From contig CAVVYA010000017.1 in assembly GCA_963752345.1 (NCBI GenBank), forward strand, positions 310,001-374,000: DNA of 64,000 nt, given 5' to 3'. Under the pieces are notes generated by a model, which had not been told where the DNA came from, did no database searches, and worked only from the letters and a program-made list of their open reading frames with translations. How positions within the stretch are numbered: the stretch's first letter is position 1; the number at the start of each line of letters is the position of its first letter. A program made the position numbers and the translations under genes. Shown piece by piece: positions 1-8,901 of this stretch. This stretch comes from CAVVYA01 sp963752345 (lineage in GTDB: Bacteria; Pseudomonadota; Alphaproteobacteria; SMXQ01).

Positions 1-426
1 GAGTGGGTGTTCGAACGCGCCGGCGACGACGAGCTCGCCGTCGAGATCGCGGGTCGGTGGTGCGACTACCGGTTGTTCTTCGCCTGGCGCCAGGACGCCT
101 CGGCGCTGCATTTCTCCTGCGCGTTCGATATGCGCGTGCCGAAGGCCAAGCGCCTGCCGGTCCATAGCCTGCTGGCCATGGTGAACGAGAAGATGTGGCT
201 CGGCCATTTCGACCTGTGGTCGGAAGATGGATTGCCGATCTTCCGCCATGCCATGCTGCTGCGCGGCACGTCGGGCGCGACCACCGAACAGATCGAGGAC
301 ATGGTCAATGTGGCGCTGAGCGAGAGCGAGCGGTTCTATCCGGCCTTCCAGTTCGTCATCTGGGGCGGCAAAGCCCCGGAAGATGCCGTCGCCGCGGCCC
401 TCATCGACCCGGTCGGCGAGGCGTAA
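1..426 (+). CDS. YbjN domain-containing protein (5' partial)
   Basis: The frame is open from the first base, so the true start lies upstream of the window; 139 residues follow the first in-window GTG. The sequence resembles the alphaproteobacterial YbjN-domain family that usually sits directly before proC: an aromatic N-terminal part, a central 'HSLLAMVNEKMWLGHFDLW' segment and a C-terminal helix ending in FVIWGG. The family folds like a type III secretion chaperone and its role is not settled. The stop lies 17 bases before the proC start, so the two are probably co-transcribed. Confidence 0.75.
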   Translation, partial: EWVFERAGDDELAVEIAGRWCDYRLFFAWRQDASALHFSCAFDMRVPKAKRLPVHSLLAMVNEKMWLGHFDLWSEDGLPIFRHAMLLRGTSGATTEQIEDMVNVALSESERFYPAFQFVIWGGKAPEDAVAAALIDPVGEA

Positions 427-442
427 TCCGCGCCTCGCTGCG

Positions 443-1276
443 ATGTCTTTCCCCGATAACACACGTCGCGGCCCCATTCTCTTGGTGGGTGGCGGCAAGA
501 TGGGTGGCGCGCTCCTCGCCGGCTGGCTGAAGCACGGCGTTGCCCCGTCCGATATCATTGTCGTCGAGCCGGACCAGAAGGCCGGCGCCGAATTGCGCCA
601 GCGCTATCAGGTCACGGTGCGCGATACCATGCCCGGCGGCCTCGAACTCCCACCGACCCTGGTGCTGTTCGCCGTCAAGCCGCAGGTCCTGCCCGCGGTC
701 GTGCCTCCCTACGGGCGCTATGTCGGGCCGGCGACCGCCTTCCTCTCGATCGCGGCCGGCAAGACGATCGGCTTTTTCGAGCGCCATCTCGGTGCGGATG
801 CCGCCATCATCCGTGCGATGCCCAATACCCCGGCGGCCGTCGGCCGCGGCATCACCGTGCTCTACGCCAACGGCGCGACCAGCGAAGAGCAAATGAGCTT
901 CTGCGAAACGCTGATGAGTGCCGTCGGCGAGGTGCGCTGGGCGGTGGAAGAAGCGCAGTTCGATGCGGTCACCGCCGTGTCGGGCAGCGGTCCCGCCTAT
1001 GTGTTCCTGCTCATCGAGTGCCTGGCCGAAGCGGGCGTCGCCGCCGGATTGTCCGCCGACCTCGCGATGGATCTGGCGCGCGCCACCGTGGCCGGTTCCG
1101 GTGAGCTGGCGCATCAGACCGATGAGCCGGCCGAAACCTTGCGGCGCAATGTCACCAGTCCAGGCGGCACCACCGCGGCGGCGCTCGAGGTGCTGATGGG
1201 CGAAGACGGGCTGAAGGAATTGATGACCAAGGCCATTGCCGCCGCCGCCCGCCGCTCGAAGGAACTGGCGGAGTAG
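443..1276 (+). CDS. proC: Pyrroline-5-carboxylate reductase
   Basis: Catalyses the last step of proline synthesis, NAD(P)H reduction of pyrroline-5-carboxylate, in the cytoplasm. The protein is 277 residues from the ATG at 443, which gives the usual N-terminus; an in-frame ATG/GTG 60 bases upstream would overlap the preceding gene. Visible motifs are the Rossmann loop GGGKMGGALLAGW near residue 15, MPNTPAAVGRGIT in the middle and the C-terminal signature beginning SGSGPAYVFLLIECLAEAG. The length is normal for the family. The context with YbjN is the common alphaproteobacterial arrangement. Confidence 0.95.
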   Translation: MSFPDNTRRGPILLVGGGKMGGALLAGWLKHGVAPSDIIVVEPDQKAGAELRQRYQVTVRDTMPGGLELPPTLVLFAVKPQVLPAVVPPYGRYVGPATAFLSIAAGKTIGFFERHLGADAAIIRAMPNTPAAVGRGITVLYANGATSEEQMSFCETLMSAVGEVRWAVEEAQFDAVTAVSGSGPAYVFLLIECLAEAGVAAGLSADLAMDLARATVAGSGELAHQTDEPAETLRRNVTSPGGTTAAALEVLMGEDGLKELMTKAIAAAARRSKELAE

Positions 1277-1344
1277 GAGTCGGGGAGAACCGGCACGCGT
1301 GGGGATACGTCCGGCGCGTGGCGAGTCGCGTCTGAGCCACAGCG

Positions 1345-2253
1345 TCAGATTCTGACGATACCTTGCTGCAGCAGCGGCGCCATGGCGTGGCGCAGCTTGG
1401 CGAGCGCTTGGCGTTCGAGTTGGCGCACGCGTTCCTTCGACAAATTCAATTCCCGCGCCACCGCTTCCAGCGTGGCACTCGCCTGGACGAGATAGCGGCG
1501 CCGGATGATGTGCAGTTCGCGCGGCGCAAGCCGGGCGCAGCCTGCGGCGATTGCCGCGGCGATCAGACGGCGCTCGCTGGCCGCGGCGAGCCGCTGCTCC
1601 GGATCGGGGCGCTCGTCGGCCAGATTTGCCACCGCGCCGCCCCGAGGATTGCCATCGGCATCGAACGCCGGCGCATCCAGCGACCGGTCGCGCGCGGCCA
1701 ATCGCCGCGCCACGATCAGAATGTCGGCCATACGAGTGCCCGAGCGGCGGGCGAAATCCGCGAGGCGCGTTTCGAGCGCGCCGGCGTCGCCCGACAGAAC
1801 CCGCTGCAGCGAGAAAAACAGCGACTTCTGTTTTGCCGTGGTGCCGACGCGCACGGTCGACCATGAACGCACGACATAATCCTGGATCGCCGCGCGGATC
1901 GACCACATGGCGTAGGTCGAGAGCCGGGCTTCCCGTTCCGGCCGAAACCGGCGCACCGCCAGGATCAGGCCGACGCTGCCTTCCTGCACGAGGTCCGCCA
2001 GCGGCAGTCCAGTGCTGCGGTAGCGCCGCGCGATGCGAATGACGAAGCGCAAATGGCTGAGGATGAGTCGGCGAGCCGCCGCTTCGTCCCCGGCGCGCAG
2101 GCGCAGCGCCAGTTCGCATTCTTCCTGCAGCGAGAGCAGAGGCTCCCGGCGGGCCACCTCGGCAAGGTCGGCGATCGGCGCAGCCGGGACGTGCGCCACG
2201 CCGTGAAGCGTCTGGCGCGGCCGTTGGGGCGCGTGGGGAACCGTGGCTGCCAT
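1345..2253 (-). CDS. RpoH-like (sigma-32 family) RNA polymerase sigma factor
   Basis: A 302-residue sigma-70-family factor with region 2 (HLRFVIRIARRY, LVQEGSVGLILAVRRF, STYAMWSIRAAIQDYVVRSW) and region 4 (helix-turn-helix near the C-terminus, LSKERVRQLERQALAKL). The stretch KQKSLFFSLQRVL just after region 2.4 corresponds to the RpoH box that distinguishes heat-shock sigma factors from RpoD. The N-terminus carries a short proline-rich extension. It converges on proC. Alphaproteobacteria often hold several RpoH paralogues; this one is divergent (for example WSTVRVGTTAKQK), so it may be an RpoH2-type stress factor. Target promoters cannot be told from the sequence. Confidence 0.85.
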   Translation of the reverse strand: MAATVPHAPQRPRQTLHGVAHVPAAPIADLAEVARREPLLSLQEECELALRLRAGDEAAARRLILSHLRFVIRIARRYRSTGLPLADLVQEGSVGLILAVRRFRPEREARLSTYAMWSIRAAIQDYVVRSWSTVRVGTTAKQKSLFFSLQRVLSGDAGALETRLADFARRSGTRMADILIVARRLAARDRSLDAPAFDADGNPRGGAVANLADERPDPEQRLAAASERRLIAAAIAAGCARLAPRELHIIRRRYLVQASATLEAVARELNLSKERVRQLERQALAKLRHAMAPLLQQGIVRI

Positions 2254-2309
2254 GTCACGCCGAGTCTTCCACAGCCGCGCGGCAAGTCAACCGCCATGGC
2301 GCTGCGGCG

Positions 2310-3647
2310 CTAAGCTGCGTTCTGCTTTTCCATCTCGCGGATCCGGTGAGACCACGCGCCGTTCAGCGGGCTATGCGGTTTGCGCGCCAGCCGCTCGGCG
2401 ATGAGACCCTGGGCGAGCCCCTTGTCGCCGGCGCGGATCGCCGCCTCGGTCAGAGTCCAGGAGAACAGGTCGCGCTGGGCATGGCTGCCGCCGAACCGGT
2501 TGGACTTAGCTTGCAGGGGCAGGAGAAGGTCGATGGCGCGCGTGAAATCACCCTCGCCAAAGGCCTGAATCCCGAGCGCCGCCGGCAGCCCGACCTCGCG
2601 GGTCATCATGGCGTTGGTGACGCGGCGATCCATGGCGGCGCGCATCGCCTCGAGCAATTGCGCCTGCGGTTCGCGCCAGCCCGCGCCGACAAACGCCATC
2701 ATGGCGTGCATGTCGTTGAATCCGTAGAAGCCATCGGAAACGCGGGTGAGCCATTTGTCGGCCACCGTGATCCAACGCGCGCCGACGTCGTGGCCGAGCG
2801 CCGAGAGGCGCCACAGCAGCGCGGTGCCGTCGACCAGTTCGAGTGCCTGAGGGAAGCCACCGGCGGCGATCTTTTCGTCGAACAGTTTCAGCGCGGCCGC
2901 CGAATCGCCGGTCTCCACCGCGAACAGCGCCAGGTGCCACCAGTTGTGGAAGGCAAACAGGCCGCCCGGTGCCCAGCCCGCGGCCGAGTCGCGCAGCCAT
3001 GCGCTGCCTTCGGCATGACGTCCCTGCATTTCCATGACATGGGTGACGGCATGGGCGGCCCAGGCGTCCCGGGCATCGAGCGTCACGGCCTCGCGGCCAA
3101 ATTGCTCGGCGCGCTGATAGTCGGCGGTCTCCTCCAGGCCGAAGGCATACATCCCGAGCACATAGCCATAGCCCGGCGTCGATGGACTCCAGTGCGGCAG
3201 AACGCGCGCCACACGGTCACGCAGCATGTGGCTGTGACCGAGATAGAAATCGCCGAGCTGGGCGAACTGCACGGCGACGATATCGCGCGGATAGGCCAGC
3301 GCGACGCGGCCCCAGGCTTCCGTTGCGGCCGCCCAGTCGCCGTCCAGCCATGCGCGTACCGCAACAATGTGGCCGCGCTCGCGCTCGTTCGCCGTCGCCG
3401 CCAACGCCTCGGCGGCGGCCACGCTACGCGCCACCTCTGGCTCGAACATCTTGTCGCCGGCGAGGCCGATCGCACCGGCGCGAAAAGCATGACCCATGAC
3501 GAAGTCCGGCTGTTCACCGAGCAGGCCATCGATCTCGGCGATCGGATCGGCCTGATAGGCGTTCATCAGGCTGACCGCCTTCTCGTAGCGGCGGATCGTT
3601 TCCGGCGCGTGCGCCGAATAGGGACAGCCTCGCTGGTCGATGGTCAT
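2310..3647 (-). CDS. TPR protein of the TTC38-like family
   Basis: The 445-residue protein has degenerate tetratricopeptide-like helical repeats and the opening YEKAVSLMNAYQADPIAEID, plus HAVTHVMEMQGRHAEGSAWL in the centre, both typical of bacterial homologues of tetratricopeptide repeat protein 38. No signal peptide or membrane segment is visible, so it is probably cytoplasmic. The biochemical role of the family is unknown. It lies on the minus strand 56 bp upstream of the sigma-factor gene and could share its transcript. The start is the ATG at 3647. Confidence 0.75.
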   Translation of the reverse strand: MTIDQRGCPYSAHAPETIRRYEKAVSLMNAYQADPIAEIDGLLGEQPDFVMGHAFRAGAIGLAGDKMFEPEVARSVAAAEALAATANERERGHIVAVRAWLDGDWAAATEAWGRVALAYPRDIVAVQFAQLGDFYLGHSHMLRDRVARVLPHWSPSTPGYGYVLGMYAFGLEETADYQRAEQFGREAVTLDARDAWAAHAVTHVMEMQGRHAEGSAWLRDSAAGWAPGGLFAFHNWWHLALFAVETGDSAAALKLFDEKIAAGGFPQALELVDGTALLWRLSALGHDVGARWITVADKWLTRVSDGFYGFNDMHAMMAFVGAGWREPQAQLLEAMRAAMDRRVTNAMMTREVGLPAALGIQAFGEGDFTRAIDLLLPLQAKSNRFGGSHAQRDLFSWTLTEAAIRAGDKGLAQGLIAERLARKPHSPLNGAWSHRIREMEKQNAA

Positions 3648-3803
3648 GACGCGCTCCGTCGTGCTGGTGTTGAAATGGCGGGCGAACCATATGCGCGACC
3701 GCCAGGGGCCACTAGCCGACTCGTGGTACAGTGGGTTTTTGTAGAGGAATTGCCGTCGGTTACATCACAAATGGGCGCGGCGGGCCGGGCCGTCTTGGGC
3801 ATT

Positions 3804-3822
3804 ACTGTACCTGTGGTATAGT
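3804..3822. promoter_or_regulatory. Putative TetR operator (inverted repeat)
   Basis: ACTGTACC-TGT-GGTATAGT is a near-perfect inverted repeat (one mismatch) that ends five bases before the start codon of the TetR-type gene. A further half-site GGTACAGT occurs at 3725-3732. Position and symmetry suggest an autoregulatory operator; this is inference. Confidence 0.5.
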
Positions 3823-3827
3823 TCGCC

Positions 3828-4454
3828 ATGCACGAAACCATGCCAGAGCCCAAGGTTTCGACCCGCGATCGGCTGCTCGATCTGGCGGAAGAGGCTGTTC
3901 TGCAAAAAGGCTTCGGCGCCACCTCGATCGAGGAACTGGTGACCGGCGCCGGCATCACCAAGAGCGGCTTCTTTTATCATTTCAGGGACAAGAGCGATCT
4001 CGCCAAGGCGCTGCTGCTGCGTCATTTCGAGCGGGATACGGAGATTCTCGACGGCATCTTCGGGCGCGCCCGCCAGTTGCACGAGGATCCGCTGCACAGC
4101 TTTCTGATCGCGCTCAAGATGTTCGCGGAGGTCCTCGACCAGATGCAGGCCATGCATCCGGGCTGCCTGGTCGCGTCGATCTGCTATCAGGAGCGGCTAT
4201 TCAACCGGGAAATCCGCGACCTCAACGCGAAGGGGGTGCTCGCCTGGCGCATTCGCTTCCGCGCGCATCTCGGCGAAATCGCCGATCGTCATCCGCCGCG
4301 GTCGGACATCGACCTCGACGACTTGGCGGACATGCTCTCGACCTTGGTCGAAGGCGGCATCGTGATGACGCGCACGCTCATGGAGCCGGGTATTTTGGCG
4401 CGGCAGATCATGCTCTACCGCATGTTCATCCAGTCGTTGTTCAAGGCGGCGTAA
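3828..4454 (+). CDS. TetR/AcrR family transcriptional regulator
   Basis: A 208-residue regulator with an N-terminal TetR DNA-binding domain (residues ~12-60: RLLDLAEEAVLQKGFGATSIEELVTGAGITKSGFFYHF) and an all-helical ligand-binding C-terminal half with HPGCLVASICYQ, as in the AcrR/YcdC-like groups. It is divergent from the TPR gene and preceded by an inverted repeat that probably binds the protein itself. The ligand and targets cannot be read from sequence. Confidence 0.9.
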   Translation: MHETMPEPKVSTRDRLLDLAEEAVLQKGFGATSIEELVTGAGITKSGFFYHFRDKSDLAKALLLRHFERDTEILDGIFGRARQLHEDPLHSFLIALKMFAEVLDQMQAMHPGCLVASICYQERLFNREIRDLNAKGVLAWRIRFRAHLGEIADRHPPRSDIDLDDLADMLSTLVEGGIVMTRTLMEPGILARQIMLYRMFIQSLFKAA

Positions 4455-4465
4455 CGCCGCCGGCG

Positions 4466-5803
4466 TCACACTGGCAGGCGCAGCCGCGCGCGTAAGCCAC
4501 CCATCGGCAAATCCTCCAGCAAGATCGCGCCGCCATGGCCGTGGATCACATCGCGCGCGATGGTGAGGCCGAGTCCGACGCCGCCGGTTTCCAGGTTGCG
4601 CGATTCCTCGAGCCGGCGGAACGGCCGGAACACTTCCTCGCGGCGGTCGGCCGGAATGCCGGGCCCATCGTCGTCGACGGTGATCTCGACCATGTTGCCG
4701 CGCCGCGCCGCGCTGACCATGACATGCTTGCCGTAGCGCATGGCATTGCCGACCAGATTGGCGAGACAGCGCTTGAACGCGGCCGGCCGCACCGGCACCA
4801 GCATGCTGCCACCGGCGGCGAGCTCGATGTTGCCGCCGGCCCGCTGGGCCCCGCCGACCACATCGGTCAGCAAATCGTTGAGGTCGGTCGCCACCGGCTC
4901 CTCGCTGCCTTCGCCGCGCGCGAAGGCGAGATAGCCTTCGACCATTTTCTCCATTTCGTCGATGTCGGACTTCAGGTCGGCGGCTTCCGGAATATTTCCC
5001 ATCATGGCGAGCTGCAATTTCATGCGCGTCAGAGGCGTGCGCAGATCGTGCGACACGCCGGCCAGCATCTCGGTGCGCTGGCTGATCTGGCGCAGCAGTC
5101 GCTCGCGCATGATGTTGAAGGCGGTCGCGGCCTGACGCACTTCGGTGGCGCCCTGAAGCTTGAAGGTGGGCACATCGCGCCCCTTGCCAAGCGCATCCGC
5201 CGCCGCCGCGAGCCGCCGGATCGGCCTGACCTGATTGCGCATGAAGACCATCGCGACGGCGAACAGGATGAGCGACGAGCCGACCATCCACATGACGAAG
5301 ATGTAGGTGGTCGAGCTGTACAGCCGCTTGCGCGGCACGGTGACATCGAGCACGCCGTTCGGCAATTGCACATGGATACCGACATCCGGTTCGCTGCCCT
5401 GCAGGTCGATCGTAAAGGGCAATCCGATGCGTTCCTCGATCACGCGCGCCAGCAATTCATCGCCACTGGCGCCCTTGTTGGGAGCGGTGTTCGGCAGAAT
5501 GGCGTCTTCGCGATAGTCGGCCATGAGATCCATATTGCCGGCGGCGATGCGGAAGATGGTGGCGCGCGATTGCGGCGTGTTCGATTCGCGTAGCGCGTCG
5601 GCGATGGCGGCCACGTCGCCCGCGACCCCTTGCGCCAGCCGGCGCGCCACATTGTCCCAATGGCGCTCGTAGAAGATCACCGCCGAGATGACCTGCAGCA
5701 GGATCAGCGGGGTGACGATGATGAGCAGCGACCGCCCGAGGAGCGTATGGGGCAGAAGCCGTTTGATTTTTGAGTCCCAGGACATGGCGCCAGGTCCACT
5801 CAA
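4466..5803 (-). CDS. EnvZ-type sensor histidine kinase
   Basis: A 445-residue inner-membrane kinase. It has two transmembrane segments (residues ~17-43 and ~165-185) around a periplasmic domain, a HAMP linker, a HisKA domain with phospho-accepting His in GVSHDLRTPLTRMKLQL, and HATPase motifs NLVGNAMRYG (N box), DDDGPGIP (G1) and GVGLGLTIARD (G2). The H-box form is the EnvZ/OmpR type. Its start codon overlaps the stop of the response-regulator gene by four bases (ATGA), so the two are translationally coupled and form one two-component system. The signal sensed is unknown. Confidence 0.93.
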   Translation of the reverse strand: MSGPGAMSWDSKIKRLLPHTLLGRSLLIIVTPLILLQVISAVIFYERHWDNVARRLAQGVAGDVAAIADALRESNTPQSRATIFRIAAGNMDLMADYREDAILPNTAPNKGASGDELLARVIEERIGLPFTIDLQGSEPDVGIHVQLPNGVLDVTVPRKRLYSSTTYIFVMWMVGSSLILFAVAMVFMRNQVRPIRRLAAAADALGKGRDVPTFKLQGATEVRQAATAFNIMRERLLRQISQRTEMLAGVSHDLRTPLTRMKLQLAMMGNIPEAADLKSDIDEMEKMVEGYLAFARGEGSEEPVATDLNDLLTDVVGGAQRAGGNIELAAGGSMLVPVRPAAFKRCLANLVGNAMRYGKHVMVSAARRGNMVEITVDDDGPGIPADRREEVFRPFRRLEESRNLETGGVGLGLTIARDVIHGHGGAILLEDLPMGGLRARLRLPV

Positions 5804-6537
5804 TCGGGGCGCAGCATATAGCCGTGGCCGCGCACGGTCTGGAGATAGCGCGGCGATTTCGGGTCAGCCTCGATTTTGCGGCGCAGCCGGGTGACCTGCA
5901 CGTCGACGCTGCGTGTCGTGGGGCAGTCGGCGGAGCGTTGCAGCAATTCCTCGCGGCTGAGCGATTCGCCGAGCCGCTCGACCAGGGCCTTGAGCAAGCT
6001 CGCCTCGCCGGCCGTGAGTCGGATGCGGACCTCGCCGCGGCGCAGCTCCTCGCGCGCCGGGATATAGACCACGGCGCCAAGCCGGATGACGGTGGGGCGG
6101 GTGGTCGGCGGAGCAGCCGGCGCCTGGCGCACGCGGTTGAGGATGGTGCGGATGCGCAAGACCAGTTCGCGCGGCTCGAACGGCTTGGGCAGATAGTCGT
6201 CGGCGCCGCTCTCCAGGCCGCGGATGCGGTCGGCCGCTTCGCCCATGGCGGTGAGCAGCAGAATCGGCACCGTGTTGTTTTTGCGCAGGTCGCTGGTGAA
6301 ATCGAGACCCGACTCGCCCGGCATCATGACATCGAGCACGATCAGGTCGAACGCCAGGCTGCCCAACCGGGTGCGCGCCGTGGCGGCGTCGCCGGCGGTG
6401 GTGACGCGAAAACCGTTTTCCGACAGATAGCGCTGCAGCAGGTCGCGCAGCCGCCGGTCGTCGTCGACGACCAGGATATGCGGCGGCTCGTCGCTGGCTT
6501 GCTCGGCCCACATGGCAGACGGCGTCACGGTATTCAT
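5800..6537 (-). CDS. OmpR-family response regulator
   Basis: A 245-residue regulator with an N-terminal receiver domain (acidic pocket VVDDDRRLRDLL, phospho-Asp in LIVLDVMMPGESG, Lys in YLPKPFEPREL) and a C-terminal OmpR/PhoB winged helix ending with the QTVRGHGYMLRPD signature. A proline/alanine-rich linker joins the halves. It is transcribed first and overlaps the EnvZ-like kinase gene by four bases. In related alphaproteobacteria this pair sits next to a MarR regulator and the branched-chain aminotransferase gene, as here. Confidence 0.93.
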   Translation of the reverse strand: MNTVTPSAMWAEQASDEPPHILVVDDDRRLRDLLQRYLSENGFRVTTAGDAATARTRLGSLAFDLIVLDVMMPGESGLDFTSDLRKNNTVPILLLTAMGEAADRIRGLESGADDYLPKPFEPRELVLRIRTILNRVRQAPAAPPTTRPTVIRLGAVVYIPAREELRRGEVRIRLTAGEASLLKALVERLGESLSREELLQRSADCPTTRSVDVQVTRLRRKIEADPKSPRYLQTVRGHGYMLRPD

Positions 6538-6606
6538 GCCGGTACTATACGGTAATTCCGATCGTCGCAGGCATGTCGGGTCTCCCGGCTATGCGTTGAA
6601 CCGCTC

Positions 6607-7158
6607 TCAGCTCCGCCCGCCCCGTACGGTTGCCGGCGCGGCGCCGGGCGGATGCACCGCCGAGCCCGAGGCCTGGACCTGAGGCTGCAGCAGCCGGCGG
6701 TCATGCTCGTTGATGATGCCGAGCAGCACCTTGCGAAATCCTTCAACCGCCTCGGCGCCGGCCTGGCGGTAGGCTTTGGCGATCCGCGCGCGCTGTTTTT
6801 CGGTGAGTTGGCGCTCGAGGTCGAGGCCCTTGGGAGTCAACTCCAGATGGCGCCGCCGGCGGTCGTTCATGCCCGCCGTCTGGGTGATAAAGCCCTGGTC
6901 CACCAGGTCGTTCAGCACACGGGCCAGGCTCTGTTTGGTGATGCGCAGGATGGCGAGCAGTTCCGACACGCTGATGCCGGGATAGCGCCCGACGAAATAC
7001 AGCGCCCGATGGTGGGCACGGCCCAATTTGAAGCGGGCGAGCATCATGTCGGCTTCGTCGGTAAAATCGCGATAGGCATAGAACAGCAGCTCCATGCCTT
7101 GGCGGAGCTCTTCTTCCCGCAGGAAGAGCGGATTGACACCTGATTTTACGTCAGCCAT
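6607..7158 (-). CDS. MarR family transcriptional regulator
   Basis: A 183-residue winged-helix protein. The core is GISVSELLAILRITKQSLARVLNDLVDQGFI followed by the wing NDRRRRHLELTPKG, the standard MarR layout. The C-terminal ~25 residues are an Ala/Pro/Gly-rich tail. It is divergently transcribed from ilvE across a 77-bp spacer that contains a TGCCT-N9-AGGCA palindrome, so it probably controls itself and possibly ilvE. Confidence 0.9.
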   Translation of the reverse strand: MADVKSGVNPLFLREEELRQGMELLFYAYRDFTDEADMMLARFKLGRAHHRALYFVGRYPGISVSELLAILRITKQSLARVLNDLVDQGFITQTAGMNDRRRRHLELTPKGLDLERQLTEKQRARIAKAYRQAGAEAVEGFRKVLLGIINEHDRRLLQPQVQASGSAVHPPGAAPATVRGGRS

Positions 7159-7159
7159 G

Positions 7160-7188
7160 TTGACATATATGCCTCCAAATGGTAGGCA
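7160..7188. promoter_or_regulatory. Candidate promoter with overlapping MarR operator
   Basis: On the plus strand TTGACA (7160-7165) is followed 17 bases later by TAGGCA (7183-7188). The palindrome TGCCT-N9-AGGCA spans 7170-7188, covering the spacer and -10 position. The arrangement in the divergent marR-ilvE spacer suggests repression by the MarR protein; this is inference from position and symmetry. Confidence 0.4.
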
Positions 7189-7235
7189 AACGCAACAGGC
7201 TTTCGGAACCCCTCTAAACGACGAAAGATTATTAC

Positions 7236-8132
7236 ATGGCGCTTCCTTCGTTTGACGATCGCGATGGCTTCATCTGGCTTAACGGCCAACAGGTGCCGTG
7301 GCGCGACGCCAAGGGCCACATCCTGAGCCACGGCCTGCACTATGCCAGCGTCGTGTTCGAGGGCGTGCGCGTCTATAACGGCCGCATCTTCAAGCTCGTC
7401 GAACACACCGCCCGGCTGTTCAAGTCGGCCGAGATTCTCGGCATGAAGATTCCCTACACCCAGGCGCAGATCAACGACGCCTGCCGCGAGATGGTGGCGG
7501 TGGCCAAGGTGTCGGACGCCTATATCCGTCCGTTTGCCTGGCGCGGCAGCGAAATGATGGCCGTGTCGGCGCAGAACACCAAGATCCATACCGCGATCGC
7601 GGTGTGGGAATGGCCGTCCTACTTCACGCCGGAAGCGCGCCTGCGCGGCCTGCGTCTCGCCTGGGCGCCCTACAAGCGGCCGTCCGGGGAAACCGAGCCG
7701 GTCCATGCCAAGGCATCGGGCCTCTACATGATCTGCACCATCTCGAAGCACGCGGTGGAAGCCAAGGGCTACGACGACGCGCTGATGCTCGACTATCGCG
7801 GCCGCCTCGCCGAATCGACCGGGGCCAATCTCTTCCTGGTGCAGAACGGCGAGTTGCATACGCCCGACCCGGATTGCTTCCTCAACGGCATCACGCGCCA
7901 GACGGTGATCGAACTCGCCAAGAAGCGCGGCATCAAGGTGCACGAGCGCGCCATCATGCCGGACGAGCTGGCCAAGACGCAGGAGATCTTCCTCACCGGC
8001 ACCGCCGCCGAAGTGACGCCCGTGTCGGAAGTCGAAGGCCACAAATTCACCGTCGGCCCGGTCACCCGGATGCTGATGGAAGACTACGACAAGCTGGTGC
8101 GCGCGCCCGCAGCGGCGGTCAGCGCCGCGTAA
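7236..8132 (+). CDS. ilvE: Branched-chain amino acid aminotransferase
   Basis: PLP-dependent class IV aminotransferase, 298 residues, transferring the amino group between glutamate and the keto acids of leucine, isoleucine and valine. Seen: the N-terminal WLNGQQVPWRDAKGHILSHGLHYASVVFEGVR, the PLP lysine in HAKASGLYM, and LAESTGANLF and ITRQTVIELAKK further on, all typical of fold-type IV. Length is normal. It stands alone on the plus strand with its own terminator and is divergent from the MarR gene. Confidence 0.95.
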   Translation: MALPSFDDRDGFIWLNGQQVPWRDAKGHILSHGLHYASVVFEGVRVYNGRIFKLVEHTARLFKSAEILGMKIPYTQAQINDACREMVAVAKVSDAYIRPFAWRGSEMMAVSAQNTKIHTAIAVWEWPSYFTPEARLRGLRLAWAPYKRPSGETEPVHAKASGLYMICTISKHAVEAKGYDDALMLDYRGRLAESTGANLFLVQNGELHTPDPDCFLNGITRQTVIELAKKRGIKVHERAIMPDELAKTQEIFLTGTAAEVTPVSEVEGHKFTVGPVTRMLMEDYDKLVRAPAAAVSAA

Positions 8133-8156
8133 GGGCTGGCGTCAGCCGAGACATCG

Positions 8157-8186
8157 CGAGCGCGGATTTCCCTCCGCGCTCGTTTT
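8157..8186 (+). terminator. Rho-independent terminator of ilvE
   Basis: A perfect 9-bp stem CGAGCGCGG/CCGCGCTCG with an 8-base loop, followed by TTTTGTTT, begins 25 bases after the ilvE stop. Confidence 0.85.
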
Positions 8187-8220
8187 GTTTATGGTGTGAA
8201 TTGATCTTTCAATTCCTCGT

Positions 8221-8239
8221 GGCCCGACTTGGTCGGGCC
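8221..8239. repeat. Intergenic palindrome
   Basis: GGCCCGAC-TTG-GTCGGGCC is a perfect 8-bp stem. It belongs to the same style of short GC-rich intergenic palindromes seen at 8902, 20790, 20851 and 22210 in this window. Confidence 0.5.
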
Positions 8240-8328
8240 GCCCACGCGTTTTTGCATCGCCTGAAAAGGCGTGGATGCTGCGGACCGAGGCATGCTGAAA
8301 AAGAAGCGCTAGCTATGCGCTTGTTCCA

Positions 8329-8801
8329 CTAGTCCGTCTTCACCCAGCGTGCCGCCAACACGTCGTCACGCGCGTCGGCACTGACCCAGCGTGGGCCGCT
8401 CGCGGTGTCTTCCAGCTTCCAGAACGGCGCCTGGGTCTTGAGCCAATCGATGAGGAACTGGCAAGCGGCGAAGGCGTCCTCGCGATGCGCGGCGGCGCAG
8501 GCCACCATGACGATGCGGTCGCCCGGCAGCAGCTTGCCGTAGCGATGGACGATGAGCGAGGCGGCGAGCGGCCAACGTTTATTCGCTTCGGCCTCGATCT
8601 CGGCGAGCTTGCGCTCGGTCATGCCGGGATAATGTTCGAGCGTCATGGCGGCGATCGGCTCGCCCGCCGCGCGTCACCTTGCCGACGAAATCGCGCACCA
8701 GCCCGACGAATACCGCCAGCGCCGCCGATGGCGGTGTTGCCCGCCGTCAGCCGATCCGTCTCGGCGCCGATGTCGAAGTCTTCCTGCTGCACGCGGATCA
8801 T
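8329..8801 (-). CDS. moaE: Molybdopterin synthase large subunit MoaE (two apparent frameshifts)
   Basis: Catalytic subunit of MPT synthase, which transfers sulfur from MoaD thiocarboxylate to precursor Z in molybdenum cofactor synthesis. The N-terminus IRVQQEDFDIGAETDRLTAGN (from the ATG ending at 8801), the core VFVGLVRDFVGK and the C-terminal MTLEHYPGMTERKLAEIEAEA and RYGKLLPGDRIVMVACAAAHREDAF lie in three different frames; two one-base insertions near 8665-8675 and 8715-8720 restore a 156-residue protein of normal length. The gene follows moaD on the same strand. The indels look like consensus errors because motifs on both sides are intact. Confidence 0.85.
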
Positions 8802-8901
8802 GGATAGGGCCTTGTCATTTTTTCCGTCATCGCCGGGCTCGTGCGTGAACACGCGCGCCCTGCGCCGGACAATTCAAGCGCTGATTCCGCGCCGAAATGG
8901 A

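Noticed and set aside
401..2119. A 572-codon minus-strand open frame across proC and the sigma-factor gene
   Set aside because: It is antisense to proC and out of frame with the sigma factor; the long open frame is a by-product of high G+C. The protein is low-complexity and resembles nothing.
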